The notes under the pieces are model-generated. The model saw nothing but the letters and a program-made list of their open reading frames with translations. It did not search any database and was not told the origin of the DNA. Shown one piece after another: positions 10,001 through 17,734 of a stretch of 64,000 nt of DNA; position 1 is the first letter of the stretch; every line of letters starts with the position of its first letter. The translations under genes and the position numbers were made by a program. Location: positions 2,021,518-2,085,517 of the forward strand of contig JAHNZQ020000308.1 of assembly GCA_019155205.2 (NCBI GenBank). The letters are read 5' to 3'. Origin of the DNA: Gracilaria vermiculophylla. Its lineage: Eukaryota > Rhodophyta > Florideophyceae > Gracilariales > Gracilariaceae.

Positions 10001-12282
10001 AACGACTTCCGAATCAGATGAGATCCCCAATAAGAGGGTCCTCTGCTATCGCATTATCCTCTGCCGTACCGGGAACAGAAACAGAGGCCATGTCACAAGC
10101 AGTCCTATCAAGGCCTGGAGCTGAGACATACTCTTTTTCTGTACATTCGTTACCGGTAGGGGACACAGAGAATCAAGATAGGCGATTACTATCTCAAAGC
10201 CAACAAAGAGCGGGCTCCAGGCCTCAAATTGTTGTTGTAGGCAGTGAATCTACTCAATCTCGTCGTGAAGCCAATGGTTCATCCGGGTTTCAGGAAAAAG
10301 GCGCTCCAGATGCCGTCTTTAGCTCTGGCCCTTCCAGTTCCGATCAGGGTGATTCTTTAGTGGATAGCTACTCTTCCCCGGAACGAAATAGACCATCATC
10401 TTTAAAGGTTGCTAGGGCCCCACCGAACGGGCATGTCCAAGCCGGCTCGCTTTTGTCAACGTCAGAAGAATCACCACCGTGGCCTAGTTCCTCATCATCA
10501 CAAGGTGCCCCAAATGGCTCTGCACAAGGGAGCTATAGACAAGGAGTTGAGACGGACACCAATGAATCAAAAGTTGGTCAGCAGAACTATACTGAGTGCC
10601 TAAAATTGATCGACTTATGCTCGAGGGGTTTATATGATGAAGTGCTTGCAAAGATTGAAAGTGGACGTGCTTCCGTGAAGTTTGCAGATTATGATAGAAG
10701 AACTCCATTGCACATTGCAGCAGCCGAAGGACAGGCAAACATATGCGCACTGTTGATTGAACGTGGAGCCGATGTCAGTGCGAAAGACCGATGGGGACAC
10801 ACACCACTATGGGATGCAAAGATGAATGGACACCGTGATGTTCAAGACCTGTTGCAGAGACACAAGGGTGCGGACACTTCTTTATGCATGGATGTGACAA
10901 GTTTTGAGCTCATGCAATACGCTGCGAAAGGAGATCTCGAGGCAGTGCGAGACAGGATCGTTGCAGGTGCCCAAGCTACTTTTCAGGACTATGACAGACG
11001 GACGCCACTGCATCTTGCCTGTTCGGAAGGGCACGTAGAGGTAGCAGAACTTCTGTTGGTCAATGGCGCCTCACATTCAGTAAGGGATAGAGTTGGCAGA
11101 TCCCCTGTTGACGATGCCGTCACCAATGGACACAGGAAGATACTCCGTGTGTTGCGACAGTATGGAGCTACAATTCCCCCGCATCTTCTTGAGGCGCAGC
11201 CAGAATCTATCAATCAGAAGGGAATGGATCTCGTGGAGCATGCTGCAAGAGGTCGAGCTGATGCCGTAAAACAGTACCTCAAACAAGGTGCCAATCCCAA
11301 CTACGGGGATTACGACCATCGAACCCCGCTGCATCTAGCATGTGTAGAGGGGAAACTTGAAGTGGTACAGATTCTTCTTCACGCGGGAGCCAACATACAT
11401 CTACGGGATCGATGGGGCTCGACTCCATTAGATGAAGCCAGGAAAGGTGGATTCACTAATATTGTGGAGGAGATTACTAAATGGGGCCGAAAAGTTAGTC
11501 AGCAGTCTACAAGTGCCCTACCTGAACATTCTATTGCTGCTCCCGCTCTAGATGGTCCGATTGTCTCGAGCACGCAAGAAGATATTTCAAGCTTCGATCA
11601 TTTGAGCCACGGTATCCCAACTAGTGTATCCATGGGCGCGATTCCATCCATGCATATCACACCGGACGATTTTGCTGCTAAATACAACCGTGCGGAAGGT
11701 CCCAATGGTCTGGGCGTAGAGCATGCTCCACCGCTATCAGTTCCTCAACCTCACCTTGTTCCTGTAGAGATGTTTGAAGCTGGGCTGAATTCTGGATCGG
11801 CCGAGAACGCGAGGGTCTTACGACACCCTCGGCATTCTGATGGAGATCTTGGAGAGATTCACATTTCAAGTGATAGACGGCAGGTTCATAGATCTTCTGC
11901 TAACTCAGAACGGTCGTTGATGACATCCAGTGATCCACGACCCAGTATAGTACGTCCTGCGATATTGCCGGTGCCAGGGGTTGATGCTACTCACAGAGTT
12001 GTTTTACCAGGACCTGGTCAAAATGCTGGGGATTTCCATCTTGCGTATGCATCAATACCCAATGGCTCTACTGGCGAACACGAGCCCGCCAGAATGCCTA
12101 TTTTGCAGCATAGTAGAGTACGGTTGAGCCCCGTTGGTGTTCCATCTGGGCGGTTGGCTAGTGCGGAAAGTTACGATGTTCGCGGATCAGGCGGACCTGG
12201 AATTGGACCCAATGTGCAAACAAACTCGGCAGTACGTCTTCTGGTTGATGGCTTGATCGATGCGGCAGTAAATGAAAGGTGA
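7036..12282 (+). CDS. WNK-type serine/threonine kinase with OSR1_C domain and C-terminal ankyrin repeats
   Basis: 1748 residues, one exon. The kinase domain spans residues about 21-281. It has the WNK hallmark: the lysine sits in the glycine-rich loop (K35 in GKGAYKTVY), while the usual subdomain II lysine is N52 in VAWN. Also seen are HRD at 150-152, DLGL at 171-174 (the chloride-sensing position in WNKs) and VIGTPEFMAPE with the activation-loop Ser185. Residues about 354-415 form an OSR1_C/PF2-like domain as in plant WNKs. Residues about 430-1190 are Q/P/S-rich and probably disordered. Residues about 1190-1485 hold three ankyrin blocks of two repeats each. Each block contains a YDRRTPLH-type motif and a KDRWG-type motif, as in glutaminase tails and plant ANK-Raf kinases. 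WNKs control ion homeostasis and, in plants, flowering and clock outputs. The ankyrin tail is unusual for the family. Confidence 0.93.
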   Translation: MTNGSPNADVQQVVETCPNGRYIRYSSILGKGAYKTVYEAFDTEEALQVAWNKLHVDRLSKHDLEKVSNEVSLLRKVTHKNIIKFYDSWPGTDSNGNQTINFITEQMMSGTLKEYLRKAQAIKLKVIRRWCSNILDAVAYLHTQTPPIMHRDLKCDNIFINGHVGEVKIGDLGLSGVKEREKADSVIGTPEFMAPELYEESYTEKVDIYAFGMCLLEIVSMEYPYSECTNMAQIFKKVFGGEKPRAFEMLVDGDVKEVIAACLQREPLRPSAVELLRHPLFSDWETDAGSISNLSLVKNSSQSVQGQQVAKAEMPIGTDLIDWSDPLQRHMLVTLQEGENGSGDENQVSVRASNENGGFVIGLEIPIRDAIKRVEFTFDPFEDSARHIAQEMVAEFSLGNEQVVVIQEEVERQVKMANDQRYQREVLSRNATPQPPPRSSDAPHARSAIQPPNVAGAVLEDAPTHGQPPQPQQPAHAVPPSGNPQPAQISHPIDQQPQSSLQAVIQGTSGLNPADPVASFHEGRAIDPHPTAGSEQVVREHFDVSSASLHPHETTIASSNQQDMFSTDEPAANDDIESHASSMAPEKPRSLSLPPSVPDFSDGKSEDTRQFPMSSAVKSEDGFTPAAEIDHEKAQPLLHPHHIEGQQTNPQQAEQQSVINLQAAGMQPIPEHHVHHEGSKVPVQQSLPPVDPPSAHNRVYEENRETSYSSRPDLAVQSGEKDVLPESSPFSTTQVTEVMAPYPTVHVTNQPDEPFIQTQFIPGEENSDLSANPTNIGSNRRAIENVTATLTDDHSRQLPLQTSSHARSRPQSSGSVKIPAIVAPSISKDIRGDYEVAKCPPGTPTSSVDGRNEHLSQSSPHKSSLEVRLSRNMDKGQGGRVLNRRQQGDPDKVTSIEIRRIPNVSKSTPMLFIPELKGPAHKTSSRSNGFPRTLSERPVSTPSVEQAFQASSIPQSISDGNLPRKLTYISNIPGDIQEPTLSTQSPSIERLPNQMRSPIRGSSAIALSSAVPGTETEAMSQAVLSRPGAETYSFSVHSLPVGDTENQDRRLLSQSQQRAGSRPQIVVVGSESTQSRREANGSSGFQEKGAPDAVFSSGPSSSDQGDSLVDSYSSPERNRPSSLKVARAPPNGHVQAGSLLSTSEESPPWPSSSSSQGAPNGSAQGSYRQGVETDTNESKVGQQNYTECLKLIDLCSRGLYDEVLAKIESGRASVKFADYDRRTPLHIAAAEGQANICALLIERGADVSAKDRWGHTPLWDAKMNGHRDVQDLLQRHKGADTSLCMDVTSFELMQYAAKGDLEAVRDRIVAGAQATFQDYDRRTPLHLACSEGHVEVAELLLVNGASHSVRDRVGRSPVDDAVTNGHRKILRVLRQYGATIPPHLLEAQPESINQKGMDLVEHAARGRADAVKQYLKQGANPNYGDYDHRTPLHLACVEGKLEVVQILLHAGANIHLRDRWGSTPLDEARKGGFTNIVEEITKWGRKVSQQSTSALPEHSIAAPALDGPIVSSTQEDISSFDHLSHGIPTSVSMGAIPSMHITPDDFAAKYNRAEGPNGLGVEHAPPLSVPQPHLVPVEMFEAGLNSGSAENARVLRHPRHSDGDLGEIHISSDRRQVHRSSANSERSLMTSSDPRPSIVRPAILPVPGVDATHRVVLPGPGQNAGDFHLAYASIPNGSTGEHEPARMPILQHSRVRLSPVGVPSGRLASAESYDVRGSGGPGIGPNVQTNSAVRLLVDGLIDAAVNER

Positions 12283-12431
12283 AAATTAGCATTATGTACA
12301 ACAGATGTTTAGTTTTAAAGGTAGGAGCCATTCATAAGAGCTTGTAAGCGGGAAACCATGAATAGAGGGTAATAAATGCAGGATTCCCGTCCTGTACTTT
12401 GCTAGGAAACAAATGGTCTATACATTCTTTA

Positions 12432-13943
12432 TCAACTTGAATCGTTAGACCCCAGGAGCCAAACCTTGGTGGTTTGGTCGGTCGAACCTGTGAAAAACTG
12501 ATCATCCAGACCAGCGAGGCTCATGATCGGTCCCAAATGACCGCCGTGCTCGGCCATCAAACTTTTCGTCTGCATGTCGTACACCTTGAGGGTTCTGTCT
12601 GCACATCCTACATAAACCCGGCTGTGATCAAATTTCAGGGCGTTAATGCGAGTACCCACATTGATTGTGGCTGTACATGATGCTGTTCTCAGGTCCCAGA
12701 ACCGCAGGTCTTGATCAGTACCACCAGATATTAGATGGTTATCATCAAATTGCAAAGCACGCACAGCACCCCCGGAATGACCTTGCAGTGTGCGGTGGCA
12801 CCTTCCAGTTCTTATATCATGCATTCTAATCAAACTGTCCCCCCCACCGGACGCTAGACCATGGCGTAGAAACTGCAGACAATACACACCGCTTTCATGG
12901 GCTTGAATGACTGACACATCTTCCGGCCCAGCATTGAGGTCCACCCTCCGAAGCGTCTTGTCCAGAGAACCGGATACGAGGACACTTTCATCATCTAACT
13001 GTACGCATGTCACTCCTGCATCGTGACCGCGAAGAGTCGCACGACACGTTCCACGCCCTCTAGCGTCGTCAAAATCCCATACCTTGACAGTCTTATCACC
13101 AGATCCCGACACAGCAATTTCTCCAGAACTGGCGAACGCAACCGCATGCACCCAACCTTCATGGCCGTAAAGTGTATCCAAACGCCGTCCAGTCGAGTAA
13201 TCCCACGTTCGAAGCGATCTATCGGAGCTAGCTGTGATCAGCACACCCGTATCGCCACAGACGTCAACGCCAAGAACGTTTCCCGTGTGACCATATAAAG
13301 TGCGTTGGCAAGCAGCGCTTGGTTTCGGTCTGGAGCGCACTTGACCCCCTCTTGTTTGTGTTGGGTAGGAATCTCCTTTGAGCCCGCGAACTGTTGCTTC
13401 AAAACGCAGGGACTCGGTTGATATGTTTGCTACCTTTTCGTCGAGTGCAGCGATCTTTTCTCTGTTCTTCTCATCCCTAAGTCCCAATGTGTCTAATGTT
13501 TCTTCAAGGCGTCCTTTTTGCTGCAGCAGTTCATTTAGTTGCAGCTCTAACTGTCGTAGTTGGTTGACAACAGCGACGCGATCGTTGAATATCGAAGCAC
13601 TTTCTCGCACAAGAAAGTCGCGCTCGTTCTTCATTTCTAGATATAGTCGAGCGACATTCTCCAAAGAAACAAAATGTGGGCTAGGATTCGGGCCATCCAT
13701 TGCTATACTCAGCGAGCCATCCGCCGATCGAAGTCGAGAAGGGGGGTGACTACGCACGGGAACTACGACGGTCGAGGTCGGAATCTCAACGGCGTCTTCT
13801 TCTACGATGAAAGGGGGAGATTTGGAAGAGTTAACCGGAGGGAGAGGTGGTAAATCCCAGATGGGTGCAACATCGCCATTTGCCCGAGACGGCGAAGAAG
13901 GTGCTTCTTCCACGATCGGATTCCGTAATGTTGTTTCGCTCAT
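12432..13943 (-). CDS. Coiled-coil plus WD40 protein, candidate mitochondrial-division factor (Mda1/Mdv1-like)
   Basis: 503 residues from the first real ATG (MSETTLRNP); the frame extends upstream only without an ATG. Residues about 1-95 are low complexity. Residues about 102-180 are a long charged coiled coil (LEMKNERDF through EKIAALDEKVANIS). Residues about 208-500 are seven WD repeats with GH and WD dipeptides, such as LYGHTGNVLGVDV and SGSLDKTLRRVDL. N-terminal extension, coiled coil and seven-blade propeller is the layout of yeast Mdv1/Caf4 and of red-algal Mda1, which organise the dynamin ring at mitochondrial division sites. Other coiled-coil WD40 proteins share the layout, so the function is inferred. 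The gene diverges from the mitochondrial bL12 gene. Confidence 0.7.
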   Translation of the reverse strand: MSETTLRNPIVEEAPSSPSRANGDVAPIWDLPPLPPVNSSKSPPFIVEEDAVEIPTSTVVVPVRSHPPSRLRSADGSLSIAMDGPNPSPHFVSLENVARLYLEMKNERDFLVRESASIFNDRVAVVNQLRQLELQLNELLQQKGRLEETLDTLGLRDEKNREKIAALDEKVANISTESLRFEATVRGLKGDSYPTQTRGGQVRSRPKPSAACQRTLYGHTGNVLGVDVCGDTGVLITASSDRSLRTWDYSTGRRLDTLYGHEGWVHAVAFASSGEIAVSGSGDKTVKVWDFDDARGRGTCRATLRGHDAGVTCVQLDDESVLVSGSLDKTLRRVDLNAGPEDVSVIQAHESGVYCLQFLRHGLASGGGDSLIRMHDIRTGRCHRTLQGHSGGAVRALQFDDNHLISGGTDQDLRFWDLRTASCTATINVGTRINALKFDHSRVYVGCADRTLKVYDMQTKSLMAEHGGHLGPIMSLAGLDDQFFTGSTDQTTKVWLLGSNDSS

Positions 13944-14372
13944 CTCTTTTGAGCAGAAGACGCTTTTCTGAGTTCCGAAAAACAGTGTTGAAATCAACCT
14001 CAGAATGCTTCAGAGAACACCGCCGTTGACTGACAGCATGAGAACGCAAGCACAACCCCGCGTTGGGATCATCAGCCCCCTTTTAGTGATTTCTTGAAGA
14101 GTGATTTCGTTCACTTCTAATGTTGCGTGCTCTGATAGCAGCCAAACACGCTCCGCATCTGCAGCCATACCAGCGAACGATTTTGCGCAGTGACACGTGC
14201 GCCAACTTTTTGAATAGCCACCCATATTTTGCTCTCTTTCTTCGGGAGACCCCCGTCGGACGTGTTAAAAATCCGTGATCTTTGGCGGCTATCCCCGTCA
14301 CATCGCTTAGACATCAACAAGCGCCGCTACAACGTCACCCAATTGCCCGATTTCGTCTGCACCCCAGCAACA
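13944..14372. promoter_or_regulatory. Shared divergent promoter (WD40 protein / mitochondrial bL12)
   Basis: 429 bp separate the two opposing start codons. The interval is of average composition and lacks an obvious TATA box. If both proteins act in mitochondria, a shared promoter could allow coordinate expression; that is inference. Confidence 0.5.
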
Positions 14373-14924
14373 ATGAGAAACCTTCTCGTCAGATCCGCTT
14401 TTCGTGCGCTGCGGAACAGCAGGCGGACGGTGGTCTATACCAGACACCTGAGCGCCCAAGCAGCCGCACAAGAATCTCAAGGCATACCACCACCACCGTC
14501 TATGGCGCCCGTGGTGTCTGCAAAAGTTCAAGGCCTCTTAGACGATTTAGTGTCGCTCAATATGCTGGAGGTGAAGCAATTAACGGATGCATTGAAGGAT
14601 CGATTGGGAATTGACGACAGCGCGGCGATGCCCATGGCTATGAATCCTGCCATGTTCGCAGGCATGGGCGCGGCACCGTCGTCTGCCCCAGAAGAAAAAG
14701 TCGAAGAAAAGACTGCTTTCGATTTGAAGCTAAACAAGTTTGACGCGGCGAAGAAGATTGCTGTGATCAAGGAAGTTCGGGCAATTACTGGACTCGGGCT
14801 GAAAGAAGCGAAAGCGCTTGTGGAAGAGGCACCTAAAGTATTCAAGACTGAGGTTGCAAAGGACGAAGCGGAGCAAATCAGAGATAAGCTCAAAGAGGTT
14901 GGCGGTGAGGTTCTGCTAGAGTAA
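14373..14924 (+). CDS. MRPL12: Mitochondrial large-subunit ribosomal protein bL12 (L7/L12)
   Basis: 183 residues from ATG 14373. That start gives an Arg/Ser-rich, acid-free leader (MRNLLVRSAFRALRNSRR), typical of mitochondrial import; an upstream in-frame ATG at 14229 would add an implausible 48 residues. The mature part has the N-terminal dimerisation helix (LLDDLVSLNMLEVKQLTDALKD), an Ala/Met/Pro-rich hinge, and the C-terminal domain. The latter contains KKIAVIKEVRAITGLGLKEA and K-x-L-V-E-E-A-P, the conserved stalk surface that recruits translational GTPases. The protein forms the multimeric L12 stalk of the organellar ribosome. A plastid location is less likely because plastid L12 is usually plastid-encoded or has a longer transit peptide. 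Confidence 0.9.
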   Translation: MRNLLVRSAFRALRNSRRTVVYTRHLSAQAAAQESQGIPPPPSMAPVVSAKVQGLLDDLVSLNMLEVKQLTDALKDRLGIDDSAAMPMAMNPAMFAGMGAAPSSAPEEKVEEKTAFDLKLNKFDAAKKIAVIKEVRAITGLGLKEAKALVEEAPKVFKTEVAKDEAEQIRDKLKEVGGEVLLE

Positions 14925-15272
14925 AAGTGATGCGTGTGATTATTCGCCGCATACTCTAACATGAGCGGTTTGTCAAGAATAAGATCCTACAACAATCTTC
15001 GTCGATTTCTCGCCACGATTGCGAATGCTCGGCGCTTTCTGAATCAAGCTGTGCGCTCCTACAAAACGCTATCTTCAAAAGGCAACCGTGCTGCTTTATT
15101 GCATTCAACCAAAGTATCCAAATCGCTTCCAAAAGGCAACAACTCAGACGCTCACCTTCCGATGGGTTTCGATCGCTTTCGGATGTTATTCATTGCATCA
15201 AATCACGATAAAGTATCTTCCATCGGAAAGCGGGATCGAATACATATCCTTCAGGACGATATGCGCAACATG

Positions 15273-15500
15273 CTAGTATCTGTGCTCCCGAGAAAGCTTC
15301 TCATGCGTTGAGTTTCCCCAGGTGTATACGGCGGCGAAGAGTGCTAGTCCGGGGGCGAAGTCCCGAACGTGCTTCATGTGGCGACGAAACTTGGTCATCA
15401 TGAGTTTGGCATCGAAGACATCGCTGAATAAACGCTGCTCATAGGGAGACGTAAAGTATTCGATCTGTCCCCGAATGTGAGGAGGAACCTTCGGTGCCAT
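15273..15500 (-). CDS. QCR8: Cytochrome bc1 complex subunit 8 (QCR8 / UQCRQ)
   Basis: 75 residues, the usual size for this subunit (plants about 72). Recognition rests on the pattern S-P-Y-E-Q-R near residues 18-23 (family S-P-F/Y-x-Q), the single central hydrophobic segment at about 48-62, and the C-terminal K-L-S-R-E-H-R-Y. That ending closely matches the E-K-L-E-H-R-Y end of plant QCR8. The subunit is a one-helix accessory component of mitochondrial respiratory complex III. It has no cleavable leader, as is normal for QCR8. It is convergent with the bL12 gene across a 350 bp spacer. Confidence 0.85.
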   Translation of the reverse strand: MAPKVPPHIRGQIEYFTSPYEQRLFSDVFDAKLMMTKFRRHMKHVRDFAPGLALFAAVYTWGNSTHEKLSREHRY

Positions 15501-16260
15501 GTTTCAGGTGTGGCGTTCAGACTGCGCGCCAGGTCGAGCGGGATGCGGACTTGACCGTGCGGGTGAGAAGGCTGCCAATCGTACTGGAGCAGCAGCCTGC
15601 GACCGCAATTTGGCCGGCTGCGTGTGTTGCTGTTTTCTTAGGCTTACAGTGCTGCTTCCTAGGAACGTGCTGTAATTGTTTTCAGGATGAACAACCTGCA
15701 TTTGCGCTTGCAGGGCAATCGGAACCGCAGACGAAAACTCCGTGGTGCATGTGTGCGCTTGAAACTGACGCGAACCGAGAGTCCGATTATGTACGCCATG
15801 GAAGGAACCTTACTTGGCAGTTTTAATTAAGCTATGCTTTCCCAAGGCGTTTCTATCATCCCGAATACTGCTGTTTGCTTGTGAAATGGGATATGCAGAG
15901 CAAGCTGAGCTCTACTCAGGGAATTCCATGCCAATACATACACCTACAAGTACGGTGTAGGAATTGCCTTTAAACTTGACAGCTAGAGTATGTGCGGAGT
16001 AGCTTGTAGCTGTCGAAGTTGACAATGAAAACGGCGCGTAAAAAGCTGTGGGCATGGAGCATACAAATAATTTCTTGGCATGTCATAAGCCGAAATCTCT
16101 GCCTGCAACGTGAACCAAGAAAATATTGTAGTTGACTGACAACCGTGTCCAGAAGTATCGTGGTCTCTCCCCCGCTGATAATTGACAACTTATGTACCTC
16201 AGTTCTCTCGAGTCCAACCTGCAGAAGAATCCGAGCATTCACTATCCCTTGCCGATAGAC
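15501..16260. other. Intergenic interval, no gene recognised
   Basis: The region upstream of QCR8 (minus) and of the spliced secreted protein (plus). Only short motif-free open frames occur. It presumably contains both promoters. Confidence 0.45.
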
Positions 16261-17121
16261 ATGGATACATTCAGTCATCTTCAGCGAATTATTGTTCTTC
16301 TTCTAACCCTACAATACCTAAACTCTTTTGCTCTCGGCGAACCGATCACTGCTGCAGCGGTAATCCACGAGGATGATGGGACATGGGGCTCAGTGGTGTT
16401 TCATCAATGGACAAAGACATCACCGGTTGTAATTTCCATGTTGTTCCAAAATTTGAAGGTTGGTTTTCATCACTTGCCCCCTTGATGACGACAAGCGTCA
16501 TTTCTGTACACTAACTGGCCGGTTGCTCTTGACTAGATACTTGACAAGTTCCCCGTAAACTACCAGTTATGGGATGAACCAGTTCATTACGATTGGTATT
16601 CCAGACAGGAACGATGCGGGGAAAAGGCGCTCAGGACGATCATGCGCGTGAACGGAAATGAGGTCGGAGATTTGGGAATGCGCCACCGACTGATGACATC
16701 TGACCGCTTTGCGGAAGTTGTCTACGATAAAAAGCTTTCACTTTATGAGGGTGAGCAACACAACATCATTGGGAAGACATTTGTCATCAAGCAAGGAGCA
16801 GGTGAAAGTTCGTACAGCTGCGCAACAATATACACTTCAAGGCTGCACAGCCAGCGACCTGGAGCGATTCCATGTGAGATCAAACAGTATTCAGATTGCG
16901 TCGTTGGTGCCGCTGAACATGGAACGTGTACTCTGAAGCCTTGCTACGGATATCGCCAGTATTGGGGAATGATAGATGAGCGCACGCAGATGTGTGCGCA
17001 GGTGAGGGAAGTGTATCCGAAACGATTAGAACGAACAGAGGAAACAAACGGTGTATTTCCGTGCAAATATGGGAATCACACTTTGTTAACACCGATAGAC
17101 AAGAAGGCCCATTTGCTCTAA
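16261..17121 (+). CDS. Secreted protein of unknown function, two exons
   Basis: Exon 1 is 16261-16458 and exon 2 is 16537-17121, joined in phase 0 across a 78 bp GT-AG intron with a CTAAC branch-like site at 16511-16515. The spliced protein is 260 residues. ATG 16261 gives a signal peptide (MDTFSHLQRIIVLLLTLQYL, cleavage near residue 26); an in-frame ATG at 16192 would add 23 residues ahead of it. The mature part is rich in Tyr, Trp and Cys, with about eight cysteines concentrated between residues 160 and 260, as expected for a disulfide-bonded extracellular or lumenal protein. I recognise no family. The continuity of the frame across a well-formed intron is the main support for the gene model. 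Confidence 0.6.
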
Positions 17122-17435
17122 GCAATCAAGCAGAAATGCCTGTGGTCATTTGACACCTGGTGACTTTAAATGTATTATAGATTTGGCCAGCATCTTCTCT
17201 GAGACTGGATCGCGAACGAGTTGATGTGGTGAATTGATACTAAACGAATCCAGTCCCCTCTCTGTACGAAAGTACTTTATACATCGCTGTTCGTGCTATT
17301 TAAGTTATTCAGAGCTGTGAAACCATGTCAAATTCGAGATTTAAGACTGACGCATGCGAGAATCGATCTGAGGACCCCTGCAAGAGAGCCATGGCTTAAA
17401 AAATTATCAAAATATAGGACACTAAAAGCGAGGAG

Positions 17436-17443
17436 TATAAATA
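17436..17443 (+). promoter_or_regulatory. TATA box of the U6 snRNA gene
   Basis: TATAAATA lies about 30 bp upstream of the predicted U6 5' end, the spacing expected for an RNA polymerase III type 3 promoter. Confidence 0.75.
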
Positions 17444-17467
17444 TGACCACCGTCACCGACGATCTGT

Positions 17468-17576
17468 GAGTTCTCCTTCGGGAGGCTCATCTATCAAACG
17501 ATAACAATAACAGAGAAGATTGGCATTCCCTCTGCGCAAGAATGGAACCCAATACCATGCAGTTATCTGTTGAGTT
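17468..17576 (+). ncRNA. U6: U6 spliceosomal snRNA
   Basis: The 5' stem-loop is CTCC-TTCG-GGAG (17473-17484). It is followed by an A-rich linker, the invariant ACAGAGA box at 17510-17516, and the internal stem-loop. The latter has UUCC paired to GGAA, a C opposite AU bulge, and UCU paired to AGA around a GCGCA loop, the same architecture as yeast and human U6. A T6 run at 17575-17580 is the Pol III terminator, and a TATA box sits at about -32. Stem positions that differ from yeast and human are compensated, which argues for a structural RNA. The catalytic AGC triad position reads GGC. U6 pairs with U4 and U2 and forms the catalytic core of the spliceosome. Confidence 0.92.
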
Positions 17577-17580
17577 TTTT
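17575..17580 (+). terminator. Pol III terminator of U6
   Basis: A run of six T directly after the predicted 3' end of U6. Confidence 0.8.
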
Positions 17581-17734
17581 GGAAAACTTTGATCTCGCAG
17601 AGCCACTGCGCAGGCAATTCTTCTTTGATCGGCGTTGTTTATGACAAACCACCTCTAACTTTTACGCATCTTCTGTTCGGTGTTAAATCTTGATGTCTGG
17701 ACGATATTCGGTATAGCAACTCCCCCAGCTGACG

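Noticed and set aside
14961..15311. 116-codon plus-strand frame with a basic, presequence-like start
   Set aside because: It lies between converging genes, overlaps QCR8 antisense, shows no domain, and its composition can arise by chance.
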